Shown piece by piece: positions 25,001 through 37,041 of a stretch of 64,000 bases of DNA. The notes below the pieces were generated by a model. It was not told the origin of the DNA, made no database searches, and saw only the letters and a list, made by a program, of their open reading frames with translations. The first letter of the stretch is position 1. Every line of letters starts with the position of its first letter. The stretch comes from Lingula anatina (taxonomy: Eukaryota > Brachiopoda > Lingulata > Lingulida > Lingulidae). The position numbers and the translations under genes were made by a program. The stretch spans positions 64,225 to 128,224 of the forward strand of contig NW_019775489.1 in the NCBI RefSeq assembly GCF_001039355.2. The letters are read 5' to 3'.

Positions 25001-28000
25001 AATTATCCAGTCCGTCCAAGTCAAATAACTAAAAAAGGTCAAATGTACCATGCACTAAGTATGAGAAAATATTATTAAACAAAATAAGTTAATAAAAATT
25101 ATATAAATAATTAAAATAAAAAATACTTAAAGAGAATAATAAAATTGAACTAATAATCTAAAATTTCTGACTTTATCCTGTGTATATCATAAGATTAATT
25201 TAGTAACACAAAGCTATTAATTTTTATTTACTAGAGTCTAAGTATTTCTAAATAGCTGAGAGTTTAAATTTATAATTTCCTTGGTTTTGCTTTATGTATG
25301 AATGTACTTATTGTGAGCAATTTGAAAGACATTATTGTTCTAACACATGGTCAAGACATCTCCACCCATATGACAGTTGAAAGTTTCTGTATACAGCATT
25401 TTTTAACATGGTGTTAGAACTCCTGTAAATTATTGAGTTTGTTTCAGGCTGTTGGGCAGTGAGAATGGTGACAACAATGTAGACGATGACCTTGAGGTGA
25501 GAAGCATAGCAAGCAGTGCCTCCTCTTATGGAATCATCACAGTGCAGAAAAAGAAAGGATTTGCCTATGTACATGCAAACGTAGATCTGCCTTCAAAAAT
25601 TCTCTCGCGACCTCTCAATGATTACATGGATGTTAACAAAGAACAGGAAAGTGAACAGAATGGTGGTCTTGAACAAAGTAATGAAGATGTTGAAATGTCA
25701 AGACTTTTAGGGGAAGACATTGATGCTGTGGTTGCTGCTAATGATCTCCAGACTTCCAGTAATTCTGGAGATGGTTCTGGATCTATGCAGTCACAACCAG
25801 TCAGACGTGGCGTCACCTTTGCTGAGGAGAGGAACATCACAGTACCTATAACCCCTCGGAACCCTGATCAAGCCCATAGGCCCAAGAGTGGGAAAATAAA
25901 CCTGAAGAACATCAAGAGTAGAGTAGACACAGGAGTGAAGGTAGACACGGACAAACTAAGACACAGGGTGGTTGAAAACCAAGCTCCAAGTCCTGCCCAG
26001 GATAGAGACTTAGAGATAAGTGGCACCAGTCGACCACCAAGATTGATTCGAGATAATGTCATCTTCAACAGGGGCAAAGTGAGCAGTAAAACTGTGCTGA
26101 GGAGGCCTAAATCTGCTGGTAACCAGAGTAATGGGGAGAGGGGTGCAGATGTGCCGACTGCAGAGGTAGATTATGGGGATGAAGAGATAGAGGAGAAAAG
26201 TCAACAGGGACCAAATAAAATAACACTACTAAGAAAACCTAGGAGGAAAGTTACAGATACTGTCATTTCTCAGATGACACTCTCTGATAGTGAGAATGAC
26301 CTTGATGATGGTTTGGAAGGTAAAGGTGAAGGTAAAGTTCAGGGTCAGGAGGAAATACCAAGGTCATGGTCACCAACCAAAGTGGTTTCCAGTAAGGTGA
26401 AGAATTATTATGAAATAGGCAGACTTTCCCAGTCAAAAGACCTGTTTGGGGCACCAACAGAAGATGCTGTTCCAAGATTCAAAATAACAAAAACTCTAGA
26501 ATTTGATAGATCTGGGCTTATAGAATCAAAATCTGTACATCTCATTGAAGGTCAGGCACAAAAACCAAAGGACTATGTCCCTCCAACCCTGGTGGACAAT
26601 GGGGGAAGAACCTCTAGTTTACTACATAGACCAAAGACTGCTAATGTGAGTAGACACTTACTGCAGAGACCAAACAGTGCAATAAGGCGTCCAGCCAGTG
26701 CTGTATCCAGTGGGAACCAACTTGAAGAGCCCACACAGGGTGACCCTCTACAAAGACCAGGTTCTCGGATAGGTCACGTCCCTGTGGCACCTGATAATGA
26801 AGCAAGTTTGGATAGCCAGGGTAATGCTCAAGAACAGCTAGCAACCCCACCAAAGAGACTTAAGCCAATCACCGCAAAGAGGAGGGAGTTGTTCTGTGCT
26901 AAGGCTAAAAAAGAAAGTGGACAGCCTAGTGACAGTGTGAAACCTCTGGGTGTGCAACCTGCCAGAAAGGAGCCAGAGGTAGAGACACTGGTGTCAAGAG
27001 TGACGTCTGATGCTTCTGCTGATGTGAATGATACTGAGAGCCTTGGTGGAGGTGACACGTTAGACATTGGAGACACAGAGAACAGTGAGCCAGCCCGCAG
27101 TGGCAGCAGACTGGACAACTTGATATCCAAGGAGCTTGGTAACAGGATTACTTCACTTCTTCATAGCAGCAAATTGGCTGTGTCAAGGTCAAGGTCACCA
27201 TCTGGAGATGATAATGCCATAAAACCAGCATCTGCCATGGAAGAAGAAAACCTTGAAACAGATACTGATAATTGTGGGAGTCAGGAAACAACCAGTGCCC
27301 ATGGAAACCACCATGGGGAGCTAGAGCAGACAAGCAATGCCCCACAGCAAGTATGTTATACTTTTTATATTCTACCTTCCATATTCAGGCCTACCCAACT
27401 ACCAGACGCGGCACCTACAGATCCTGAATAAACCGGTATATCAGACCACACTACCCGTTTTCAAGGTGTGTGTCAGATCGCATTATGGAGTATCAGCCAC
27501 TTCACCCATTTTGCTTGGTGCGCGATGTGATAGCGATGATCCTAAGCGGGGTTGGCAAGTAGTGCACCGGATGACAGGAAGGCCTACAAAATTTGTGATG
27601 GGGTATGATACTCCGTAATGCGATCTGACACACACCTTGAAAACGGGTAGTATGGTCTGATATACCGGTTTATTCAGGATCCGTAGGTGCCACGTCTGGT
27701 AGTTGGGTAGGCCTGATATTCATTTATAGGATTTACAAACTATTGTGTGTCATTCAGTTATACATGTACATGTAGTTTCAATTCCATGATGTGTGTTTTT
27801 AGCCATTGACTCTTATATGATTGCATGAGACCAAACTATGGCCATGAAGAAAATTTCATTTTATAATACACTGTATACCTATGTAAGCCTACTCCTTGTT
27901 TAAACATACCTCCCTCCCCACTCCCAAAAGGAAAAAATTGTTTTCTGTGCACTAAGTTTGGTCATAACAAGTTATTCACTATCTAAACAGTGATAAATAT

Positions 28001-30412
28001 CATATTTAGGATCAGTTTGGCAGCGTAGACAGGAGACATTCAAAGAGTAGCAAACCCCCTGTAAACAGACCAACCACAGCAAGACATGGAACACACTGCA
28101 AAGACAGGTAGGTTTTACAGTAAACTTATATAATAGGCCTGTCAGGACCAGCTGGTGTACTTTGTAATTTTTTCATCTCATTATATGCTTTGGGTTTAGA
28201 TTTTTTAAAATTATTTTTATACATGCCTTTGGATGTAGAAATTTAAGTTAAATTGAAGATTTATTGTTGCAACTAAACTGTTTCTTTATCCTGTTCTCAG
28301 AGAGTCCAAGCCCAGGCCCTTCTCTGCTGCCACTGAAACTCACAGGCCCCACCACAGTAAGATATTACCTTTTTATTTTACCTGAAATAGCCTTGGATAG
28401 TTTCATACACAAACACACACACACACACACACATTCTTACTGCATAACATTTTTACTGAACTTAGGATTATTACAATAGAGATAGTAAAGAAAGTAATTG
28501 GTGAGTTATAGTTATTCCTTCACTTGATAAGAGAAAGAAGTTAGTTTTCACCTTTTTCAACACAAAGTTTGTGAATAATTCAGATATACTAGGCAATGGT
28601 ATTTTTTTATTAAAGTTGGTGCCCTTATGGCAATCTATTAAAAAAGACGTATTTTCCATATTTAATTTCAGAAACTCATCTCCGTGCACGCAGCCACTCA
28701 GCAGGCCATACACGCAAGAAACATGAAGAGAAACCTGCAAAAGTCATTGAGATATCAACACGGAGAGACATTGTGGTATAGAGCTACTCTTCCTCCCTCC
28801 CTATCTTTATCTTTTTGCACATATCTGTGCATGCTTGGTTCATGTGGTGGAATAGAGCTGCCCTCCCTCTCTCTCTCTCTCTTTTTATCTTTGAGTGCAT
28901 ATATATGTGCATGTTTGGTTCATGTGTATGAACACACACAAACACACACAGGTCTACACACAAATTCAGAAAATTTTCAGCAAAAAAAAAAAGTCTGTTT
29001 AGTTTAATTAGCAACATGAAAGACTGAAATTTCTTGTGATTTATTCTCTGCAGGAGGTGGAAACAGAAAAGACTAGAGAAGTGCGTGCAATGTCTGCCAA
29101 GCTGAGAGAGAAGGGGGTCAATATTTCTGAGGACACACTGAAAAGGTATAATAACTGTCATAATATTTAGGCTTTAAAAGCAAAATATTTATTAATTCAA
29201 ACACAGCAGTATTGTTATAGTCTCAATTTTCCTCAATTTTTGGTAAAGTGGAAATCTTATACCTTGATAATAATTGTTACAATCTCGTTTTATCAAAATG
29301 TTCCTTTGAATAGTATTCTATAAATCCATCCTATCCTTAATATGTGATACAGATGCTTTACATTCCTACTAATAAGTATATATTTTTACAGTTCTAGAGA
29401 TTGCTGTAGATGTGAATATCCATACAATAATATGATTATTGGTTGTTTAGTTGTTTTTCCATTTTTTATTTCAGAGCTCTTTTACCTCCATGTGAAGAGT
29501 CTCTTTACATTGGAACCAAGGTCCATCTGCCTAAATCTTGCTCATTGGGGTAAGATTTTAAGCAAATTTTCCAGTCAACTAATGATTAAACATAGAGTCA
29601 GAAATATAAACCATTAAAAAAATTTCTGTCAGCTTTTAATGAATCCGTAACTTCCGTATTTTCATTTGTTGCCCCAGGTCATATACTACTGATACATGTT
29701 CCAGGTAAAAGTAGTTGCATATTTACTGTTAACATGCCAGACATAATGACCTTTAGTTTAAGTCTAATATAAACTGCATATTATGTGAGATTCAATTTAA
29801 TTTCTCTTGGCTCCCTTGCCTGGTATTTGCTTGATAGAAATGAAAGAAAACTCTGTATTTTGGCTTTTAGCTTGTTGAACAGTCCATCAGTTTGGTTGTC
29901 CAAAGAATTTAAAAGACTAAAACTGGCAGAAAAAGCAGTTGGTAAGTTTGGTGCAATTTTAAGGGTTAAAAAGTGAATTTGTTCTTGTTAAACGTAATCA
30001 TTGATGACAGATGATAATATAGTGTCTGAATTCTTAACATTACCTTAATTACATTAATATAAATAAGGTTTTTAATTTTTTTCTCTTGAAAAAAATGATA
30101 TCTTTCCTTTTCTCTTTTTTCCCCCGTTTATCTATTTAGTTGTTATTAATTTTGTAATGTAATCCTGTTTACCACATCTCTATTTCATATGTCGTAATTC
30201 ACTAACTGTGGAAGAAAGGTAATTACTTTTAAACCACCTTGTTTTCAGAGAGGGCAAATGAGCGCATTTGGGAACAGAAACAAGAAGAAAAGAAGGCTGC
30301 CAGGAAAGCCCTGCTCGCAGAAACAGGTGGTCATCTTAATGACGCAACTAAGAAAAAGAGAAAGAAGTCTGGGAAGAAGGCACCTCACAAACGCAGTAGT
30401 ACCATGTCATAG
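19025..30412 (+). CDS. Uncharacterised disordered protein with repeated RP-x-[S/T]-[A/G] motifs
   Basis: I do not recognise this protein. Fourteen exons join in phase: 19025-19075, 19439-19638, 19901-20076, 20374-20505, 24287-24386, 24850-24960, 25448-27350, 28010-28107, 28301-28356, 28672-28775, 29054-29145, 29475-29549, 29871-29941 and 30249-30412 (1110 residues). Most is low-complexity, charged and Ser/Pro rich, so probably disordered. One 1.9-kb exon encodes 57% of it. Short motifs recur from exon 2 to exon 9: RPASA, RPDSG, RPSSG, RPKSG, RPKSA, RPKTA, RPNSA, RPASA, RPTTA and RPFSA. The C-terminal about 140 residues look more ordered: a segment with LLPPCEESLYIGTKVHLP, then SPSVWLSKEFKRLKLAEKAV leading into a Glu/Lys coiled coil (RIWEQKQEEKKAARKALL) and a KKKRKK tail. 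It shares a promoter region with TTC16, which hints at a ciliary or microtubule role; that is inference. AATAAA at 30611-30616 probably ends the transcript. Confidence 0.85.
19339..19379. repeat. (GA)n microsatellite
   Basis: GA repeats interrupted by GGAGGGAGGG in the first intron of the gene starting at 19025. Confidence 0.85.
20653..20846. mobile_element. Degenerate inverted-repeat (MITE-like) element
   Basis: GGATCAATCTATCTCCCAGG on the left pairs imperfectly with CCCCTCGGAGGTGGATCAATCC on the right, and the inner blocks AAGCGGCTTATATGTCTG and CAGACATCTAAGCCACTT also pair. Outer ends and target duplication are not clear. It lies in the long intron 20506-24286. Confidence 0.55.
21652..21819. 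mobile_element. hAT-like MITE with CAGGGGCGGATTCAG ends, 5-bp TSD
   Basis: 168 bp. The left end CAGGGGCGGATTCAG pairs with CTAAATCCACCCCTG on the right. ATTTA flanks both sides (21647-21651 and 21820-21824). Two internal copies of a GACCGTCTTC block are present. Intronic. Confidence 0.8.
27386..27715. mobile_element. Long-TIR MITE with CAGGCCTACCC ends, 5-bp TSD, just inside an intron
   Basis: 330 bp with inverted arms of well over 100 bp. The left arm runs CAGGCCTACCCAACTACCAG and the right arm ends GGTAGTTGGGTAGGCCTG. ATATT flanks both ends (27381-27385 and 27716-27720). It begins 35 bp after the 5' splice site at 27351, so the transcript can fold a large hairpin there. Confidence 0.85.
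28408..28433. repeat. (CA)n microsatellite
   Basis: Short CACACA run in an intron of the gene at 19025-30412. A second, weaker CT-rich repeat (CTCTCTCTCT) lies near 28866-28880. Confidence 0.8.
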
Positions 30413-33006
30413 TAACACAGGGAGAAATCTGTACCAGCTGGCTAGTACTAATGTATTGTCGTGCTAGGCCTGATCAATACAAGTGTAATATGCTGGGTCC
30501 ACCGTCCTAATGTCATAAATTAATTTTGAATTTATATTTTTGTTAATATGCAATACTTTGAGGGTAAATTTCCTCTCTTCATAGGGTTTCCTTTTTCTTG
30601 TGTAAAAGACAATAAAGAAAAGTTTGCTCATTGAAATGGTATGAAATGTTCAGAAATAGGAAATTAATAAATAGGAAAGGAAAAGTTTTCCTCCTCTTTT
30701 TCAAGCATTTTCTGTTCAAATGCCCGATTTGTCATTCCAAGATATTTAATCAAAATAGATTGCTTAAACGGTAATATAATATATGCCTCTGAATTTAATC
30801 TCTGTGCTTTAAGTAAAGTTAGAGCTTTTATATCCAGAAATATTTTTAATCAACTACTGATAAGTTTGGGAATGTTGCAGCAACAATACTGGAACAGGGC
30901 ACAAAAAACAATGTTAATGCTCAAACTATTTTTCTGAGAAAGTAACAATGAGATAAAATAACTTATCATACAGGGTAGAACAGAAGTTTATTTGAACTGA
31001 TCTCTGATAAATTACTTAGGATGCAGATTTTGTGTTTTATATTCCAACATAGGTAGGCATTTCTTGTGTGACTTGCTATTGCAAACATTTTTATTAAGAT
31101 ATAGATACGTGTACATTTATAAAATGAAAATTTAGTTATTGAGATAAAGTTTTCCAACTTAAGTTTTTTTTTAATTACAGCATACTTTCAAATGAATATT
31201 TATAATTTTGGACCATTTGATGAGAGATGTGAATGCTGTTACATATTAAATGCAAATATTTTTTTAAAAATTTATATGTGTTTAAAGCAAATTGATTATT
31301 AATTTGTAGATTTTTTATAGTTTCTTTATTTTTAAGTTGTAACTTCCTGTTATCAGACAATCAAAGTTGCTCAATTTTGCTTGGGTGCATAAGTATTTTG
31401 TATACTAGAATAAATAAAAAAAATATTTAATTTCCCAAACTCCGAAATGTTCAATTTATCACATATTAGGTATCTTTGTTAAACAGGAATAAGGACTTGT
31501 ATGCATTTCAAGAAGAAAAATGTATCATCTGTTTATTGTGCCAACTTCTTCCTTACTGAAGAACTAAAAGGTAATTTTTTATTCTAGGAATTACCATTCC
31601 AGTTACATTTTTGAAAATTATGTACTTAAATCACTTATGTGACCAAAATGTAAAGTGTTGGCCAAAAATTTGAAATAAGTTTTAAAAATTAATACATCAC
31701 TTTGCAAAGGTACCCTTTCATGCTGCACTGTACATGTTTCAAGTTTTTTTTTTTCATTGATATGTTATAACAAGGCAGCAAAGCTGTCAAATGTACAGAT
31801 TAAAAGCAATAGCAACAGCAAGCTGTCCAATGTACAGACAAAAAGAAAATACTGATGCACAAAATAGGCTACTGTCAATTCTGATGCAATAATACATTTT
31901 GCTTAACAGCAAATCAACACCAAATTTTAATTATGCACAGCAGGTTACGTATATGGATGTATGTAAAATGTGTAACAAGCATAAGGCTTCAGGCCCAAGA
32001 AAGTTCAAGTTCATACTTTGAAAATGCCAAAATGAGAAAAAATGAAAATTCACACAAAAACTGCATAAATTTAAGAAAAATGATAATCGAATCAAGTTGG
32101 TTTGTCAATTTGAGCTGTTTCATACTTGCCTCTGAACTAAACTGATCAAGATAATTTTTAACTTGATCTGTGTATTAGTCCTATGAATCAGTCCTGCAAA
32201 ATTTTGAGCAAAATATGACACAGTTTTTGTCTTATCTGTATAATGGTGGATAAAATATGCTTTAAAAAAATGAAAAATCAGCATAACTTTTGAAAAAAAT
32301 GGCCCAATCAAGCTGATTTTTGAGCTTGACCTCTATTTCAGTAAGATTGATCACACCTGTGAGTTCGCTTTTACTTGAAATGTGTTATCAGTATTGCATA
32401 TATGCTTTAAAAAAAACGGCATAAATTTTCTTAAAAATGGCATAATCATGCTGATTTTCAAACTCAACCTGTATTTAATGAATATTCGCCAATTCAGTAA
32501 GTTTGAAGACTCGCTGAAAAATATACACATGCACTGCGAACCTTGAAGAAAAATGAAATTCAAAAAAAGAAACATTCGCGAATTCTACCTTTTCTAAATT
32601 TCTGGTAACAGCTTTTGTGTAATCATGCAAACATTTTCTTATTACTTCCCTCTTCATGCCTTGCTAGTATGCACATTTTTCGTATCCAATAACGAAGGTT
32701 TGAGTAACAAAAACAACATCCCTTTTGGATAATAGTTGCGACTTATTCATACTAAGGGGTATTACAGGATACATGTTTATCTTACTATGAGCTTCAAGTA
32801 TATTTTTCACAATGCCTGGTTAGTTATGTTTTGCAAATTACCTTCTAAGAGAAAGCAGTTTTACAGTGTTTCGTGACTGTTCCCTGTTAGCGCCTTATTT
32901 TAGTAAAAATAAACTACATCGATTGGAGAATGTGATCAGGGGTGCTGGAAACGACAATGATGTGTATGTTTTTTTCTTTTTTGTGTGTCAGAATAGATAA
33001 TTGTAG

Positions 33007-33272
33007 CAGGGTGGATCCAGGATTATTTGCAGGGGAGGTCCGGTATTTTTAGGAATGACAGGCCTCGGATGCGAAGCCGACCCTCGCCCTCTCCTCCACC
33101 CCCCTTGACGTGGAGTTCGAGGCCCGCTGAACGGCCTCGAAAGATTTTGGGTATTTTAGAGGGCGAACGGTGCCAATTGGTACGGTTTAGAACTATGATT
33201 AAGCTAGTCAAAATTCTAATATCAAGAGGTGAGATATGATTTTTTTCATAAACCGAAGGGGGGAGGGCCACC
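33007..33272 (+). repeat. Dispersed repeat with CAGGGTGGATCCAGG end, copy on plus strand
   Basis: Starts CAGGGTGGATCCAGGATT, then carries GACAGGCCTCGGATGCGAAG, CGTGGAGTTCGAGG and TTTTAGAGGGCGAACGG, in the same order as the minus-strand copy at 8056-8286. The far end is G-rich. No coding frame. The family is unknown, and only one end looks like a hAT-type terminus. Confidence 0.75.
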
Positions 33273-33716
33273 ATACACTCCTACATAAAAAATAAATAAA
33301 AATAAAAAACAGCCCATCCATTCCTGTGTTGACGTGAAAAAAAGTGGGCTTTTAAAACGCTTTTCCTTCATAGCCTACCCCGCGCTCCGACTACCTCCCC
33401 CAATATAATTTGAATCAAGCCATTGATGTATTGATTTTGTCTTGTAAACCAAATACTGGTCTTCAAAATGGAAGATGGACCACCTTGTATGAATAAAATT
33501 AACAAACCTAGGCGGGACTAGTCTCTATAGTAGACAGTACAAAAATTGCCCCGTTCATGAGAAGACGCGTTACTGTCTACCATTAAAAGACCAGTTCAAT
33601 AGAAAAAGGAACGACTTTTTATATCAACCTTGTATCAATATCTGATTCTCCATCGAGTAACTTCTGTATCATTCTTACGTATATAGAGATCAAAATAGAG
33701 TAAAATAAATGAAACG

Positions 33717-33740
33717 AGAGAGAGAGAGAGAGCGAGAGAG
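33717..33740. repeat. (GA)n microsatellite
   Basis: GAGAGAGAGAGAGAGAGCGAGAGAG tract in intergenic DNA. Confidence 0.8.
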
Positions 33741-36472
33741 GTTGAACAATAAGAATGGAACTAAATGGCATTTCGGTACTGAGTTTACTTGTGAATGACC
33801 CTTAAATCGGGGCTTAAGTAAGCTCAGTATCTGTGGGTATTTTTAAGGGCAAATTTGGGACAAAGGAAGCCAAGATATGAAGTTGAATCGTACGCAATTT
33901 TTTGAGTGCGCTTCTTTCGTTTACGTATTAAAAGAGAGGAATGTGAAGACTCGCCTATTGCCCCCGGTTCCTCTCTCGACCTGAGCTCTAAACTACGGAA
34001 GGTTTTTACCTATAAGCTGGGTTATAGAAACAAGTTAAAGATGTTTCTCTATGATAGATTAGTTGAAAACATTACCGAGAGAAAAAAAAAGCTTCATTTT
34101 TAGTCTCACTTGCGGTATGAAACATAATATACTGCACGTAGAATATAAATGGCAAAAAGCATGCCAGGAAATATATTACATCATAATACATGTATGCGCC
34201 TTCAGACAAAAACTTCATAGAATGTGCTAGATGAGGCAGAGCAAAAATGAGGTTGTTAATACTGAATTTATTTTGTTTAAACTTAAAAAATAAAATAAAA
34301 TAATTAGATAAATAAGTATGTTTTCAAGTAAATATTCGATCAAATATTAATTTTTATACGATGTAGCATCCATTTTATATATAATGAAAAGATCATTTTT
34401 TACCAATAAAATAATGAACTAAAAACTTCAATAAATTAGACCAAGAATTTCAAGTCTTTGATTAAGACTTATTCCACTATTAGTTTATTTTAATATTAAC
34501 ATTTTCACACGTTATTGAAATCTGAAGTTTTTATACTTATGAAGTACTAGCAATACATCGCAGAATAAAGCTCGAAAGATTGTTAATGCATTAAATAAAA
34601 TTGTTTTCCATTTCAATTTGGCAGTTTTAAATGTGTAGTTTATTTAAAAATAACAGTTTTCACGCACGCTCATGTCAATATACAGCGACGGGCTACTTAT
34701 AGCCCAGGCCATTTATAAGGAACGAACAAAACCGGCACTTTTTTCTTTACCTGGCCACTAACATCATTATCTCGGCATTTTTTCTCTCCATAGCTCACGA
34801 AAAAAAAAAAACACGTTTAGTCCTACATCCTTTGATTGACAAGGTGCTGATCAAATTCACTTAGTTTTGATAGTTGCTGTCAAGTAATAACAGCTTGATT
34901 GGCAGGTTATATAAACAAACGTCAATCATCGCGCACTGTGACTTCTGTCGCTGTGAAACAATGGATACGCCGAAAGAGAGCGCTAAAATCTAAAGTTAGG
35001 ATAGTAGTTAACTCGCAAAATATTTTAAGAGAATATATCCAACCTGTTTCCAAAACTAGTTCTCTTTCTGAACCCTTCAGCGTGCCTAATACGCCACTCT
35101 AGATTACAAACTATTTTGCAAAAAAAAAAAAAAAAAAGAAAAGTAGCAAAAGAAACCAATTTAAAAACAGATTCAAGTAAAGAAATATAACATTTGACGT
35201 TATTCTGGAGGTAGCGCATGGTTCATTTCAAAATTAGTTCAACTATGTACCCCAGTATGTGAGTGGAAGAAGGAAGAATAAATGATTTTGCATTATGTGT
35301 GGAATATTGACAGATTTTTTACTGTTAAAGTCTACTCTCTCTCTATATATATGATACACTGTATCACGAAAATCGTCCTTGCATTTTTAAGTGTCTGAAA
35401 TGCAAGCAAAACGCCTTTCGTGCCCAGTTGCAACCAATGACTTATTTTATTAATTTTGCTATTTTATAATGTAATGTGATCTATAATTGTCGTATCTGTA
35501 ATTCTACAAATCACGAATGCTGCTGCCCAAGTTATAGTTTTTACCTGACAATTACCAAAACAAATATTGTCGCATTTTGACCTACATGAAACATCCGTAA
35601 CGAAATTGCATTTTTTTCACCTGCATGTTAGATTATGCATGTGTCTGTTGAGTGATTAGGCTCTAAGGCTTATATATCATACATTTATTGATAGCACTAC
35701 ATGTAGGGCCTATATTAAAAACATCTCTTAGGGCATGAAAACATTTCTTCCTCCAGTGATTACTAAAAAGGGACATGAAAATATTACAGCTTCGTTTTCT
35801 TACAATTAGTGTGACTTCATCCCCACAAAACCCAACAAGGAGCCGTCATCATCCATAGGGATAGACAGATAGGCCTACATGTAGACAATTGGGGAGAGAA
35901 TTGTTACCGAAATGTTTGCACCGTACATATTTTTTTACGTTGGTCAGAAATCCTAAAGTGGCAGTCATATTTTCTAATACTTACAAAATCTAGGTAAATT
36001 AGTGAAACTGAAAAATTGAACTTAGGACCTATGGCATGATTGAATTATAACCCAACAGAGGTGTTATAACCTCCGTTAAAAAAGGAAAATGGTGTACCGT
36101 GTTTACACATCAGCTACACGTGCAGAGGTAATGGTGTAGGTAAAAATTCTGACTTTTGTTCCTTTCAGAATGCCTCTTCATAACTTTTTGCCTTTAGAAA
36201 ATTTTAAAAAGTTTCCCAGTTTTGCGAACTCGTATTTCTGCATTTCTCGATTTGGAATTGAAACCTTTTACGTGGAATGGCTGTAAAGGCAAAGAAGTGT
36301 TGAGGAAGGGGGGAATTTTTTATTTTTAACATGCTATTTGTAGGCCTATAAAGTGTGGTACTCTAGACCCTTAGCAGATGAAAGTAAGAAACTTCTGATA
36401 GACCCGACAGACTGGGAAAAAGGAAAATTTTAACGCTTTGTGGACACCCCCATCCCACTCCTCTAAACAACC

Positions 36473-36610
36473 TGGGGCCCGTAACTCGAAAGCAACGCGT
36501 ATTGCGAATAGCGATATAACATAATATATGGGGCGAGTATGGGCGAGTTGTGGAATCGAGACGCTTGCGCTCGCTCGCAATGCACGATGCTTTCGATTTA
36601 CACGGGCCTG
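36473..36610. mobile_element. MITE-like inverted repeat with GGGCCCGT ends
   Basis: TGGGGCCCGTAACTCGAAAG on the left pairs with CTTTCGATTTACACGGGCCTG on the right. A CAGGCCCGT core is shared with the element at 6215-6381. No clean target duplication was found. Confidence 0.5.
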
Positions 36611-37041
36611 GAGAACGAAAGGGAGTTGTAATTTTATGTTAACCGGAAAGGGCGTGGTTTTCCATGCGCAGAATGGATAAATACGTGTCTCTTGCACTCA
36701 ATGCACGTGCTTCCGGTGTTCCTTACGTGACAGAAGTGAAACTAAACACATGACAGGTCAACTTTGTAGATGACAGGCGTAACAAGTGCATGCTCTTTGA
36801 TCCATTGACTGAGGTTAATTACTTGAAGGTGCTGCGTGTGTTTTAGCAAGAATTTCGATTGTTTTCCCTGCAATTGAAGTTTTGATTTGTAACACACTGG
36901 ATGAGCGGTAACCTGTGATGAAATAGTTTTGCATCAATTTCAGGATTCTTGACAGTGAACGAATTAAGATGCCACAAGACAAAGCCTAATCAGAATGTAC
37001 ATGTACGAGCATTTTACTTCTGACAGGAAATCCCACTAAAT

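Larger units (their letters stand above)
30413..37041. other. Gene-poor intergenic region, AT-rich
   Basis: The first about 210 bp are 3' UTR of the upstream gene (AATAAA at 30611-30616). I see no supportable exon in the rest. It holds a dispersed repeat (33007-33272), a GA microsatellite (33717-33740), a segment shared with 9601-9637 (34895-34930) and a MITE-like inverted repeat (36473-36610). The last few hundred bases should include the torsin promoter and 5' UTR. Confidence 0.65.

Noticed and set aside
36371-36697. 108-residue minus-strand open frame
   Set aside because: It runs across the MITE-like inverted repeat at 36473-36610 and has no protein similarity that I recognise.
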